DNA of 64,000 bases, taken from positions 100,589 to 164,588 of the forward strand of contig KV918928.1 in assembly GCA_002049455.2 (NCBI GenBank), in the 5' to 3' direction. Both the position numbers and the translations under genes were made by a program. This document shows positions 23,232 to 34,945 of this stretch, in pieces. Under the pieces are notes generated by a model. The model saw nothing but the letters and a program-made list of their open reading frames with translations. It searched no databases and was not told the origin of the DNA. Within the stretch, counting starts at the first letter, position 1. Every line of letters starts with the position of its first letter. This DNA is from Porphyra umbilicalis. Lineage: Eukaryota > Rhodophyta > Bangiophyceae > Bangiales > Bangiaceae.

Positions 23232-24238
23232 GAGCACATTGACGTGCGTCTGCACCACAGCAGCAACGTCTGCGCCGTCGTCCTCGGCCAGCAGGGTGGC
23301 GGTAGCCGAGACCTCCTCCTCCTGGACGTCCACACAGAAAGGGGGGACACAGACGACCGAACCCCGTGAAAGGCGGTGTGCGAATGGGGAAGAACAACAG
23401 GGGCGCCTAGTGCGTCGTGGAAATGGAGGAGAGCGGGAGGAGGGGGGACGAGCGGTGCAAGCAGCGCGCGTGCCCAGCAAGATCGAAGAGGGGGAGGGAG
23501 TGGGATGTAGCCCAGCGGTGAGAGCAGCGCGCGTGGCCGGCGCGATGGAGGAGGGGCCGCGTTGGCCGTGCTTACGGGTGTGGTGGGTGGACAAAATTCG
23601 GCGGCGGCGGGATGGGGGTGACGACGGCGGTGGAAACCAGCGGGCGGCCCGTGCCGGTCTCTGAATGGCGTGTCCGGCCGACCACTGCGGACAGCCACCC
23701 CAGCACTCCCCCCCACTGCTGATGCACGCCGGGATGCCCCGCCACCGCCCCCCCCAGGCAGCGCTCGTGCGGGCGCCCCTGCCACTGATGCCCGTTGGAT
23801 GAGGGGCCACCCCCCTCCAAACGGTGCCGATCGCGGCCCCCGCCATCCAGGCGCGACCGTTCGGGCTGCAGGACCCCCTCAGGCTCCTGCCAGGGCGCCC
23901 CAATAGCTGTAGCACAGCGACCGGCCCGATCTCGCCGCTCCACGTGGCGCTGACGACGGCCCGCGCCGCCCTCGTGAAGCGACCTCCCTCCACGAGGGTC
24001 CATAGAGAGGCGTTCGGCAGGCGCAGCACACCTGGGTCGACAGCCCCACCACTCTCTGATTGCTCTGTGAGCGATGCATGGAAGCCACGCAGGCGCAGAA
24101 AGATCCAACGCGCTTCGCTCTGCGCATGCCGTGGCAATAATATCTGGCGAGAGCCGTGGACCCGCTTTCGAGAGGATTGGTCCAGATCGACAATTTCTAT
24201 TTTGTGAATGACTGTGAAAAACCGGGGCTGATCGTGGG
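23232..24238. other. Region upstream of the Harbinger transposase, no separate gene
   Basis: Minus-strand frames are open without domains. The first part may hold the transposase N-terminus (acidic LLAEDDGADVAAVV) and its promoter. No terminal inverted repeat of the Harbinger element was identified. Confidence 0.4.
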
Positions 24239-25402
24239 CCACGCCTAGTTAAGGTGGCTCTTCTGGGTCTGAGCATTACACTGCAACGCGGTAAAATATC
24301 AGTGGCCGGGATCCATTTGGGACGCGTCCCAATTTTATAGGCCTTAACGGCCCCTGTGAGAGGGGTGGCTGACCGCAGAGGATGAGCCGTGGACTGAGCC
24401 GTGATCCGTCGGATCATGTCTTGCCCGCCTTTTCTGTCCGCACAGTTCTGGTCGCCTGCAGGCGTTCTAGCGGCGCGCGCGCCGTCGCGATCGCCAGGTG
24501 GTTGTCTTCTTGCTGTGGAGGGGAGAAATATGGCGGACGGCGTTGGAGACCGAACGTAAGTGCGGCCGCTTCGTGAGGAAATCAGAGGAGCCGAAGCAGG
24601 CAACAGGGAGTGGACGGGGGGGGGGGGGGGGAGCAGCCGGGAGTTGCAGAGCAACACAGAGGCACTCACCTTTCTCGTGACGCACCTGCGCATTCCCCCC
24701 CCTTTTCTGCGCTCTTTCATGTGAATGGCTACACAGGGCAACCACAGCAGACGTCGTGCAGTCCTTCAGTGGCACGATATGGGCGTATCTTTGCGTGTCT
24801 TTATGCACACCACCCGATGTTTGCGGACCTCCCCCTATGTGTTTCTGGGCAAAGGACATGCGCTGAGCTCGAATATGCTCTCAGAAAGTATTTCCCATCA
24901 GGTGCCCCTCTCTCCCGACCCCATCTCGCTCGACACAGGCGCGCCTGGGGCGCCCCAGCTATCTTTTCTGCTGATACCTTTTTCAGACGTTTTTCACACG
25001 TCTGGCAAGGTGGAGCATAGCTCGGCACAATGAGCTAAACAGAAGCGTAAACGGTTGAGCAAATGCGGAGATATGCCGCGTTGGCCGCACGGCCGAGAGG
25101 TACACAGTGAAGCGACCTCGATTGCGGTGTTGCTGTGCCCGTCGCGCCCGGTTCAGGATTCGCGCAACGACTGAAAGTGATTTATTCGCCACCGTCCCAT
25201 GTTGGCCCTTGAGCGCATACGCCTGTCGCCACGTTGCGATCTGGAGAGACAAAGAGGCGCATTCCCGATAGATGGCTGAACAGAGCTGACGTCAGGGTCT
25301 TCTGCCAATGAGGGGTCGCATTTGGATGTGAAAGCCAGCAATGTGCAGCGATTCCTCTAAAAACCCAGAAGAGCCGGAACACTGGACCTTAACTAGGCGT
25401 GG
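24239..25402. mobile_element. Possible 1.16-kb element with short inverted termini
   Basis: The left end reads CCACGCCTAGTTAAGG and is followed by GGCTCTTCTGGGT. The right end carries the reverse complement of the same two blocks, spaced about 11 bases further apart (25365-25402). The interior includes a G homopolymer at 24616-24631 and no recognised protein. No clear target duplication was found, so this is either a non-autonomous DNA transposon or another inverted repeat. Confidence 0.4.
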
Positions 25403-27751
25403 GGCACACACGTTGCTCGCTTAAGCGTGCTATCTTCAATACTGTTTCGAATCGTTCGACCAGTGAGAGAGCATAGAAGAATGGGGTCGGCTTCGGACAG
25501 ACCCCATTTCGGGTCGGGAATGTGGTCGGTCCGGCACGGGCCCCATTTCTGAAAGCAACACATGCGTTGTACTGACGTCATTTGATTTGGGCGAAATGAA
25601 GCCTAAATTGTGTCGGAGACGTTGATGCGGAAGCGTTCCGGCCCCATTTCCTTAATATTGAGACATGTTTGCGCCACGTAGCGCCACGTTTCGAAAATAT
25701 GACTTGGGGCCGACGATACAGGGTTTGCCCTCCGATTGCGAGGTACAAGAATTTTGCATGCAAGAAACACGTGTGTGGACGCCCCGTGCGCATGAAGAGG
25801 AGGACAGGTCTCGTTTTTTACGCACTCATAGACACCCCCACTGCGATACGAAAGGTTTAGAAAAGGGATTTGGGCGACGTCTTAATAGCCCAGGGGCATC
25901 GCTCTACAAAAGTTCTTGTACAGCGCACACGCTCTGGAATGGTCAGAATCGACGATTGCAGGATTCCTGCACGCCTCTGTGCAAGCCATCTACGAGGGAA
26001 TACAGATCTTCCAGGCACGTGGTTAAGCCGCACTGTGCTGGATGATGGGAACGGGTGGCTTCATTATCTGGGGCGGGCGAACGCAAGCGCAGGGTCAACG
26101 AGGGGACGAGGTAGAGGGGTGCGGGCACAGAGCTGTCACGGCTTCGGGGAGTTATGTTACGGGAATCGGCCTTGTTGACCTATTCCAGCCACATCACCTC
26201 CAGGTCGTGGACCGCCGACGGGGTCTCCCAGGATCTGGGTGTCGCCAGTGTTGTCCAAAAGTTTACCATTCCGTCGACGTTCTCAGCACGCACTGGCTCC
26301 ACGACATACAATGCATACATACATATGGAGAGAGGAGACCATGAGGAGTGCGATGGTGATTTTCTTTTTCTCATAGCGTGTGTTGATATCATAGTGATTC
26401 ACAGCCGTTCTCCAACTAATCCCGCAGAACTGTAACAGTGTTCAGATCTTACAGTTGGAAGTCTGTGGAAATATAGCCGTCGGCTTGATTTTGTGACAAC
26501 GTTGCCCGCTTTTTGAAGATGCGGTCCGTGCAAGCCTCTGACTCCCAGCTCGCATCTTGCGGCGGTCCAAATATGAGGACACGGTGTGGCGGCACGAGAT
26601 TTTGGCATCTGTCACATGTGTACATCACATGTGCGGTTCCTATCTGACATTCGTCAGAGGTGGCAGGTGATTTTCATTTGATTATAATAAATTTACATCA
26701 CGAGGCTGATGATTTTAATCACATGGCCGTGCTAGGGGATTTACAGTCGGGCATAAATGAGGGGGGCTACCAGGAGATAGAGACAGCTGGTTGGCCTGCC
26801 GACTGACAGATTCAAGCGTTTCACAGGCTGCTTGGCCAGTCCACGACTGTCGTTCGTGTCAACAATGCGAAGGATATACCCTGCTGCACTCACACGGTAC
26901 GCTCCCACAGATGGCAAACCCGGCAACGAGCATGGCAGTCTGATGCGTCAATGCGCAGGGAAGCCAGACCCCAGTCTCACTATCCCGCATGACATGTCGC
27001 TTCATCTCCACGATGGTTTCTCACCATCAGTTGCTGCTCAGTGGCGACGGTGTCGGCACTGTCTTCTTTCGACAGGGACACATCCTGCAACCCTGCCGAA
27101 GTCACTCTCGTAGCTTTGCACAGGATGATTAGGAAGTTGGCTTATCACGTCGAATGTTGACTTGATTGGACTTCTGTCATATTTGTGCGTATTTCTGCTT
27201 TGTCGTGAAGGCGCCCATTGAATATAATCATGGCCAATGATTATAATCAATAAAAATCGCCGCATACGATTTAAAGTCAAGAGGTTGATTATATTCATTT
27301 TACCCGAGCCCAGGAATGATTGTAAACACACCCCGGACCTTCGTGCACTTCCAGCATCTCGGATCTTTGGGGCTCATAAAAACCAAGCTGCTAATAATGA
27401 CAGAACAACTTTATGGCTATATTGCGGTGACCTTCCGATTTCGAGAACTAAGTGTCTGCGGCCGGGGACGCGAGCATGAGAAAATGTGACAGATTCTGAA
27501 TACGACATGAAGATGTGCGCCACTGGGAGAAGGAGCGCGCATGCAGAAGCACCATCCAGTGAAAATTCTGTCCGCATATCTTCGTTCACACACACTGGGA
27601 TCTCTTGTGATTCCGTGCTGCAACCACTGTCATCTCCACAATCCATTCACGTCGACTACACCTGTCGTCCGTATTCCCGTGCCGAGCCCACCTCCTCTCC
27701 CTATCTTATCTTCTCCGACACCCCCCTTTAACTGTCAATCGCTTTTTCACC
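25403..27751. other. Intergenic, nothing recognised
   Basis: Near-balanced to AT-leaning sequence with short open frames on both strands. A locally AT-rich stretch with small inverted repeats lies at about 27110-27330. No domain, tRNA or known repeat was identified. Confidence 0.5.
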
Positions 27752-30199
27752 ATGTCTTCCAACTTTGTTTTTCAACCAATTTTGACGGCGGCTCGAGAGG
27801 CGGCCGGCCTCGGTGCTGGCCGATCCTCACCATCGTCAGAAGAGAATGACAGCGGGTCAAGATCTCACGGTTGGGCGCCTGGGGCGCATCCCGAGACGGC
27901 GAATGCGGAGCACCAACGGCTTCCTCCTGCCGAAAATGACGTGGCGGACGTCGGTGCCTCCTCGGCAATGCTTGCCCTTTTTGTGGGTATCGCCAACTCC
28001 TCGCCGACGATGACCACAATTTCGGCTCATGCGAGGCCAATGTCCGTGAATGCACCGCGAGCCAGAACGTGCCAGCTCCATGCCGGTCCCAAATTTGCAC
28101 CTGCTCCGCTGCCGAAGCGAAGCGATGCACACTCAATGCACAGTGAGTTAGGGATGGATTGGCCTCTTTCGTCTTGTGGTGCACCTCTTCATTGAGCATG
28201 CACGGCCCAACAAGATTCTGACTCGAAGTCTTGTCTCCTTGTGGGTCGTGGCGCCAAAAAAGTTTCCTTGGTTGCCACTTGTGTCTGCAAAAGAGCCAGC
28301 GTCCTCATACTCTGTCGCTGTGGAAGGCTCTTTATCTGTCTCGTACCCCGACAGGAAAGTTGTCGGTAGGCCAAAAGAAGGGTGTCCGCTGGTTTGCGGA
28401 GTCAATGGTGTGCGCCAAAACTACCAACGCAGACCTGACCCAAGTAGCAGCGGCCACCTAGCGATCGGTAACGGCGGCCGCTGACGAAGCGCAGGCTGAG
28501 GTCGCTCGCCGTCGACATGCTCTGCAATCGGACGTTCCGGAGCAACAAGATGTGGCTCGCAGAGCTGTTATGGATCGGGCAGCCGCGGCGCTGTCGGGTA
28601 CCAACTCTCGCGCGGCACAGGTGCGCAATCCGAGCACAGAGGTCTACCATTGGTCATTGGCGACTGGCCTGTCAACGGGGATGCCCCGTGACGTAGCGCG
28701 TTTGTACGCCGGGCGAGCGGTCAACTCACTTGAGCCGCCCACATCGCCCAAACTTTGCTGACTTGGGCCACCTGCCCCATACTGCCGGCATGCCCGTTGG
28801 ATGTAGATAAAACTGTAGAGATACATGGACAGTCACAGTCTAGGTCCAGAGATACACCTCCCAATCCAAATATTCGGTTTCAACTCATTTGAGCCGCCCA
28901 CACCGCCCAAACTTTGCTGACTTGGGCTGCCTGCCGGATACCGCCAGCATGTCAGTTTGATGTAAATAATAACTGTAGAGTGACATGGACATTCACCGTC
29001 TAGGTCCAGAGACACACCTTCCACTCCAAATATTCGGTTTCAACTGACTTGAGCCGCCCACATCGCCCAAACTTTGCTGACTTGGGCTACCTGCCCGAAA
29101 CCGCCAGCATGCCTGTTGGATATTGATAATAACTGTAGAGTGACATGGATATTCACCGTCTAGGTCCGGAGATACACCTCCCAATCCAAATATTCGGTCT
29201 CAACTCACTTGAGCCGCCCACACCGACCCTAAACTTAATCATTTTGCTTCGGTATGTGCGACAGCCTGGTATGTGCGGCAGCCTGGTATGTGCGGCAGCC
29301 TGATATGTGCAACAAAATGTCTCGTGACAAACTTGGTCACGAGAGACACGTCACCTCGAATGCCACGTTATCCCGTGCAAGGGCATTTGCAGCGGATCGC
29401 GCAAGTTTCCAGAGCTGAGTGTCGCTTCGGCAGTGTGGGTGAGGCCAGCTCGTCCATCCAATTGTTATTTTCTTGTTTTTTCTGTCTGGTGTGCGTTGTG
29501 CCGCGCCATGTGCCGTTATTGGAGGGCTGTCAAATCTCTAAGCCGGTATGTGACTTGCCATTTTAATTTTGCTGTCTACCAGTGGTGTTCGTGGTCCTAC
29601 CGTTGATGGCCTTCTGTTCGATTGCAACATCCTCAGGCAGGCACTGTACGCTGGGGAAAGCCCCCCCCCGCCCCCGTCGTCGGCAAATGCCGCCACCACT
29701 GCCGTGTCTGCCGTCCCAGGTGGCGCCGAATCGGTTGCTGCCGGGTCACGCGAGGCTGGCTTTCGAAAGCTGGGAGCGGCTGCTCTAGTTGACGACTTGG
29801 CCTCGTTTTCTTTCGGCCCTGAGGAGAACCTCGAGTGTGCTGCTTTCTTGAAGAAGGCCCGTCGCGGTATGGCGGCCGGTTTCGTGCGTGGTCACACCGT
29901 GTGTGGGTCCACCGTGAGTGCGATGGAGGTGGTTGTGTTGATTTGGTCCAGGTGAGGTGACGAAGGCGAGCCACATCCAGATGTGCCGTCCCTCCCGCTT
30001 GGACTGCGTGATTTGATGTTGTCGTGGGTCACGTCCCACCGTTGCTAGTGTCTTGCTGTCATGCCTATCATTCATGCTGTGCCTCTAGTGACAATAAGTT
30101 TTTCCTTTTATTCACGTACGTCAGGCAGAAATGCAAACAGAAGTTCCCACGGTCCACCCGGCCCACACAACCCCGGAACGTTTCGCACAGGCTCTAATA
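27752..30199 (+). CDS. Candidate spliced gene of unknown function, possibly decayed
   Basis: An ATG at 27752 opens a 131-codon exon (MSSNFVFQPILTAAREAAGLG). It is followed by a good donor (GTGAGT at 28143) and an acceptor at 28354 that keep phase and lead into KLSVGQKKGVRWFAESMVCAK. A TAG at 28459-28461 interrupts that second exon, after which coding-like sequence (RSVTAAADEAQAEVARRRHALQ) continues to about 28720. A third open exon at 29583-29951 ends at a GTGAGG donor and joins in phase to 30125, giving WSRQKCKQKFPRSTRPTQ and a stop at 30197-30199. The link between exons two and three is not resolved, and tandem repeats lie between them. No domain is recognised. It could be a host gene or part of a transposon. 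Confidence 0.3.
28722..29225 (+). repeat. Tandem array, 160-bp unit, three copies plus partial
   Basis: Units begin CAACTCACTTGAGCCGCCCA at 28722 and recur at 28881, 29041 and 29201, a spacing of 159-160 bases. The copies are highly similar and contain no open frame of note. The array lies between two putative exons of the candidate gene at 27752-30199. Confidence 0.9.
29251..29313 (+). repeat. Short tandem repeat, 17-bp unit
   Basis: The unit GGTATGTGCGGCAGCCT occurs about three and a half times (29251, 29268, 29285, 29302), directly after the 160-bp array. Confidence 0.85.
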
Positions 30200-30289
30200 A
30201 GCTGTGGTCAAAATATGACGATGAACATGTCACCGTCAGCTTGGTGAGGGCCACCACTTGTAGGAGCGCTTCAGGTGCACCGGGTTACC

Positions 30290-30520
30290 AGTGATTAGCA
30301 GACTGAAATTAGTGTAAATACGCACTGAACACCGCCTCGATAGGTTAGAACTCGGGGCCGTACGAAGGGAGCCACAGAGGAAAGATGCCATTGGCGCCGA
30401 TGAAAGCGTCTGCCTCGGCCGAGTGGATAGGCGCATTGTCGGAAAGTAGTATACACCGGTCGCGTTGCAACACCCAAGGTGGACCTGGCAGAAACCGGTT
30501 CATCGTGCGCAGGCGGCACG
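30290..30520 (-). pseudogene. Tc1/mariner-type (DDE_3) transposase remnant
   Basis: Read on the minus strand, a short frame contains MNRFLPGPPWVLQRDRC, then ILLSDNAPIHSAE and FPLWLPSYGPEF-stop-PIEAVFSAYL. This matches the DDE_3 pattern in which an Asp followed by Asn (codon 30438-30440) precedes an LPPYSPDLNPIE-like motif. The TAA at 30345-30347 replaces the Asn of that motif, and further stops follow. Only the C-terminal catalytic part is recognisable, so this is an old fragment. It may be related to the TA-flanked MITE at 38680-39313, but no sequence link was seen. Confidence 0.6.
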
Positions 30521-31763
30521 ATACTCATTCTTCAGTCAGTAGAGATCTGGGTAGGCCCGAATTGTCCTCATTGCAGGAACTCCCACCCCCCTTCTTTAAA
30601 GGACCCCCCAGTACGCCCATCGACAGCTCACAGCCAAGCGCGCGGCGCTGAAGATGCAACGTCGTTCCCTCCAGCATGACCTGCAAAAGCTCAACATGCA
30701 TCTTGTCGACTCGCTAATGGCGGCACGTGACTGGAGCGAAAATGGCTTTCCGACAGGCACACGTCACCTTCCTGGAAAGAAGGATTTCGCGGCACAGCGC
30801 CCCAGCGGGTCCTACTATGTGTTGACGGCGGTGCTGACTGTGCTACCATGTCGCCGAAGCACGCGGTGCATCCATCGCAGCGACTCGTCGGTACCACACC
30901 ATATTGGAGCGCTGTGTTGGTTGCGTTCTGGCAAGATTGTGCCTCGAGGGATCCCGCTGGGCGCTTTACGAGAGATGGAACACACCACAGCAGGAAGCCG
31001 CCTGCTCAGCTCTGGAAGTAAGGTAAGAAGTCAAGTCGAGTAGCTTCGTTTGACAACAAGCCGACAGTTTGAGATACCCTCGTCCAGTCATGCTGCGATA
31101 ACGCTGTCGTCTGCGTCATAAGCGTACATACGCTCGTCGCTTACGCTAACTGGCAGAACACATGTCCATTTGCTTGGCTGAAAGTTCAGCGCTAGTTGTA
31201 CAAATTGACTACCCAAAAGCCTACATGTGAAAAGGAAAGCTGATGCAGAAGTGCCACGCTTGAAGTCACCTAGTACTGCGGCACAAGTGGAGCCAACGGA
31301 CTACGGTCATTATCCCATCATGTCAGGGAGTTGAGAGAATGGTAGCCTGCGCTTCTCAGGTGTTGTTAACAAACCGAGAAGTATTTAGGTGGTGTGCAAG
31401 ACCTCACCTGGGGTTGTCAAGGGACCATGATTTGATTGTTCGTAGCGGAATTTGGATCCTTCTCTCAATATCGACGGCGCGTATGGGACTGAGGCCCGCT
31501 TCGGAGTCTATGAAATATCGTGTGTGAACGTGACTTTTTCCGGGAATATCTGGCCGATGCGGTTCGGGGGAGCAACGCTTCTGCGGCTGAAACTAAGCGT
31601 ACTTACCAGCGTATATTTATGACAAAGAAAGTCCTGCGCCCAGCAGCGTGGTCTTACCGCGTCCATACTCAGACGACGGGAGGCATGCTGCGATGTGCGT
31701 TTTGATCAATTGCCACCTCTGGAAACTCAATTGCCACCATATGAAAATATCGTGTTGAGCATT
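30521..31763. other. Intergenic with one 129-codon open frame
   Basis: A plus-strand open frame at 30654-31043 begins MQRRSLQHDLQKLNMHLVDS and has no recognised domain. Part of it may overlap the antisense N-terminal remains of the Tc1-type transposase. Nothing else was recognised. Confidence 0.35.
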
Positions 31764-32394
31764 AGAGCATACCCAGCAACGTCGGCTGCGAACGATCTGC
31801 GAACCGTTCAACAGCGCATCGTGTGCGCCTATGAGTGGCCAAATGTGTTTCGGCAGCGATATGCGCAGGCTCTGCGAACCCGCTCCGCTCGAATCGAGAG
31901 TACTTGCATTTTTCTGTCGGCAGATCGCAGTGTATGGGAAACGGAGAAGGTCACGTTGCTGGGTTGTCGACCTCCGAACTGAAGCCTACGAGCGGCTTTT
32001 CCGCGAGATGTCCGCATTCCGACAGTCCCGTGCTACATTTTAAGCAAACAGGCCATCGATCGATCTCGCGATCACGCTGATCTGGACCCCAATCGTCGGC
32101 AAATAAGACGGTCGAGTGACACGCGCAGCGCGATAGGCTTCAAATGGCTGCAAATTTTTGCGATAGAGTGGACACGACGGGGTCAGACCCACAAATGTCG
32201 AAGACACCTTGGCAGTATCTCGTTTCATCTCGCGGCGCTGTCGCATCTCGCGACCGACAGCAGTGATTGGTAGGTCTCTCATTGGTCTGTTCAGCCGGCA
32301 GACGTACAGCGTGCGTGCAATTTGGTGGCGCTTTCGCCTCAATCGACATCAAAGCATTCTGTTCTGAAGCGCTTGTGAGGGGGCCGCGTGGTGT
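31764..32394 (-). repeat. 631-bp dispersed repeat, copy 2 (inverted)
   Basis: This copy is the reverse complement of 11007-11637 over the same length, with scattered substitutions and few or no net indels. Its termini AGAGCATACCCAGCAACG and CCGCGTGGTGT mark the boundaries, outside which similarity stops. Confidence 0.75.
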
Positions 32395-32672
32395 CCGCCA
32401 GCCACAAAGACGCAGGGCGGGCTCCCACGCGGCCGCCTGCGGTAGGCAGGTGGCCGGGCTTGCGAGTCTGCCGAGACCCGGCAGGGGCCACGGACGATAG
32501 CGCCCGTCGCGGAGCGGCAGAACTGTGCGGCCACATCCGATTCTCGTTTCAGCGATCCTCATGCTCATTGGTGAGACGCGCTGCTCATATTCATCCCGAC
32601 GGACACACCGTGCTGCTGTCACGTGTAAGACTGCGCAAGGCCAAAGCAGCGTAGTCACGCCTTGCGTCCCTC

Positions 32673-33179
32673 TTGACAATGACGGCGATGTCTATATGGG
32701 GCACCTCTGCGGCCGCTACGGCAGCCGCTGAGGCGACGGCGGCTGCGGCCGCAGGTGGGACTCCAGGTGCAGCCGCAGCGCCTGCATGTGCGGCTTCTGC
32801 ATGCGCCGGTGCGGCCGCGTGTCCTCATTCTGGCGGAGCGCCCGCTACGCCCGGCGTCGCGGATGTGAACGGCGGCGAAGCGGCCGCGTCGGCGTCGACC
32901 AAGGGCCGTACGGTCGAGTCCCCGGCGTCCGGCGCGGCCGCGATTGCGGCCGCATCGCTTCCGTCTGCACGTTTTCCCAGTGGCGGCTTTCATGCGTCGC
33001 CGTGTGCCGGCGCATCACCAGCTGAGGTCGCCAGCGCGGCCGTTGCCCGCCGCGCTGCTGCTTCGGCCGGTGTTGAATCTGTCAAGCGGAGGAAGGCGTG
33101 CGGCTTGAACTCGCTGCTGACCAAGCATGCCCCTTCACGTCGGGCGGGGACTCTGTCGCGGGTCCAAGTTGCTTCGTGA
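32673..33179 (+). CDS. Ala-rich hypothetical protein
   Basis: An open frame of 168 codons starts MTMTAMSIWG. It has an Ala/Gly-rich first half and a more basic end (SVKRRKACGLNSLLTKHAPSRR) before the stop at 33177-33179. NotI-like GCGGCCGC blocks recur in the DNA. No domain is recognised and the Ala richness partly follows from local GC content, so the gene call is tentative. Confidence 0.3.
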   Translation: MTMTAMSIWGTSAAATAAAEATAAAAAGGTPGAAAAPACAASACAGAAACPHSGGAPATPGVADVNGGEAAASASTKGRTVESPASGAAAIAAASLPSARFPSGGFHASPCAGASPAEVASAAVARRAAASAGVESVKRRKACGLNSLLTKHAPSRRAGTLSRVQVAS

Positions 33180-34945
33180 CGCCGCGGCCGCAGAATGCGG
33201 CCACTGGCGCCTTAGAAGACGACGAGTGGGACGCTTGCTGTGGCACTTGTGGCAGCGATGTCGCAGATGGTGACTTGCCTTAAGTTGTGACTCGGTTTGT
33301 TTGCGAGACGGAGTCCTCTCTGCGCGTTGAGTGTTCGGCTAGTGCACCACAATAATACACGTTTTTTTTTTCCATTCGCCAGGTTCCTTTTTTCGTACTC
33401 CTTGACTCTGTCCGACTCTCCGACTCTGTCCGAGAAGGCAGCACGGCCCGATTCCTCCACTTATGCACCAGCTACATTGCGGCATGATTTTATACGAGGC
33501 TCGCGGACATCCACCCACGTCAGACAGAGCTGTGGCCTCGCCTGTCTTTCCAGAGAAGTAAAAGCCGCCCATGAGTCTGAAATATGCCAAGTCGACGTGG
33601 CGGCCGCGGCCGACGCGCAAATATGTGAGGAAAAAAAGGCCATGACGGCAAAAAAAAAAAAACCGTTGAGGACTACACATACGGCTCCGGAAGGGACCCG
33701 CAGTCAGCGGGAATATTGGCTGCCAGGTCTTTGCGGAGAGATCTCCGGTTGGACTTATATCTGGCACACCAGGACACAGCGTTTTGTCCCCGATTCCTGA
33801 AAACTGAGAACTGCCAGATTCGAACACGCCCACAAACGGTTCGCAGAACTGTCGCACATTGATCATGCGATCAAATTATGCCCACTTTTTGTTTATCTTG
33901 GAGACAGAGCCCGCAGTGGAGTTCAGAAGTGCTCGCACACCATTTGCACCGATATTCAGTAAGAATCATCCTCACACCAGCACCTGCAGATTTGGCAATT
34001 GTCCGGTGAAGCTGCTGCCACATGCTCAAGAAGGATCATTCCGATTCGCTGGATCTGATCGTTCTGCGTATCGTCCTGAGAACTGTCCCCAAGCGGGGGT
34101 AAGATTATCCTGGGGATCGTCCTCAGCACTGTCCTTGCGTCGGAGTTCGGTCATCCTGGAGTTCATCGTTATAGATTGAGTGAACGAGTGCGCAAGATCG
34201 ATCTAGAATCATGCCTCAAGGACTCGATCGTAGATAATAGCCCGCACTTCTTCGAGTGACGTCGTGAGGAGGGTCTGCCAAAACCGATCAGAGAGCAAGA
34301 CCTGCCGATGGGGCTTTGCTCCTGGGCCACGAAACGTGTGCAGAGGGAGCCTCAATGAGACTTGGTAGTCGTGCGACCGACACACTGTTTACCGGCGAAG
34401 AGGGGATGGGAACTGGGTAAACATGCGTCGGCTCGCACTTCGAGAATACCGTCAAGTCCCGGACGCACCAAGTCCCGATTTACCAATTATTGGGTCTCCT
34501 TCACGCGCAGTAAATTCGTTCCCAGCTCAGGCCCGTTCCGGCACACAGGCAGGCGTTTGTAATAGCGTTCGTGACGGACATTGTCGAACGCTGGTTGGTT
34601 GAAATCAGTCACGCGTTAGGGTTCGCAAGGTCGATCCTGAGATGCCTGGACTGCGCCACTCGACCAAAGCCGTGTGACAAGGAAGGCCTGCCTGTCTGCC
34701 TGAAACGTTTCAGGAGGCGCGTGAAGGAATGAAGCCGGAGCTCTCGGTCGCAATTGTTTATGAGCACAGGTAAACTGCATACAGGTCGCGGCTGGCCGCG
34801 AACGCGCCGCCGCGGCATTCACAGGAGCTGTCTGTAGCGGTGCACCCGCGCAAGACACGCACAGAGGCTGCACGCGGCCTGCTGCATTGGCCTGTTTTGT
34901 ATCAATTGCATCCATGACGAGTGTGTTCCGCCACCATCCGCACCT
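33180..34945. other. Intergenic, nothing recognised
   Basis: Overlapping open frames of about 170 codons on both strands at 33297-33866 look like chance frames. A small tandem of GACTCTGTCC/GACTCTCC lies at about 33402-33432. No repeat family or RNA gene was recognised. Confidence 0.4.

Noticed and set aside
25403-27751. tRNA or other structural RNA genes in the non-coding stretches
   Set aside because: No sequence with a convincing tRNA T-loop and A/B box arrangement was found by eye. The tRNA-Met-like matches are primer-binding sites of retrotransposons.
28722-29225. CRISPR array
   Set aside because: The repeats are 160-bp tandem units without unique spacers, in clearly eukaryotic DNA.
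33297-33866. Overlapping frames of about 170 codons on both strands
   Set aside because: Neither has a recognisable domain and they occupy the same DNA; treated as chance frames.
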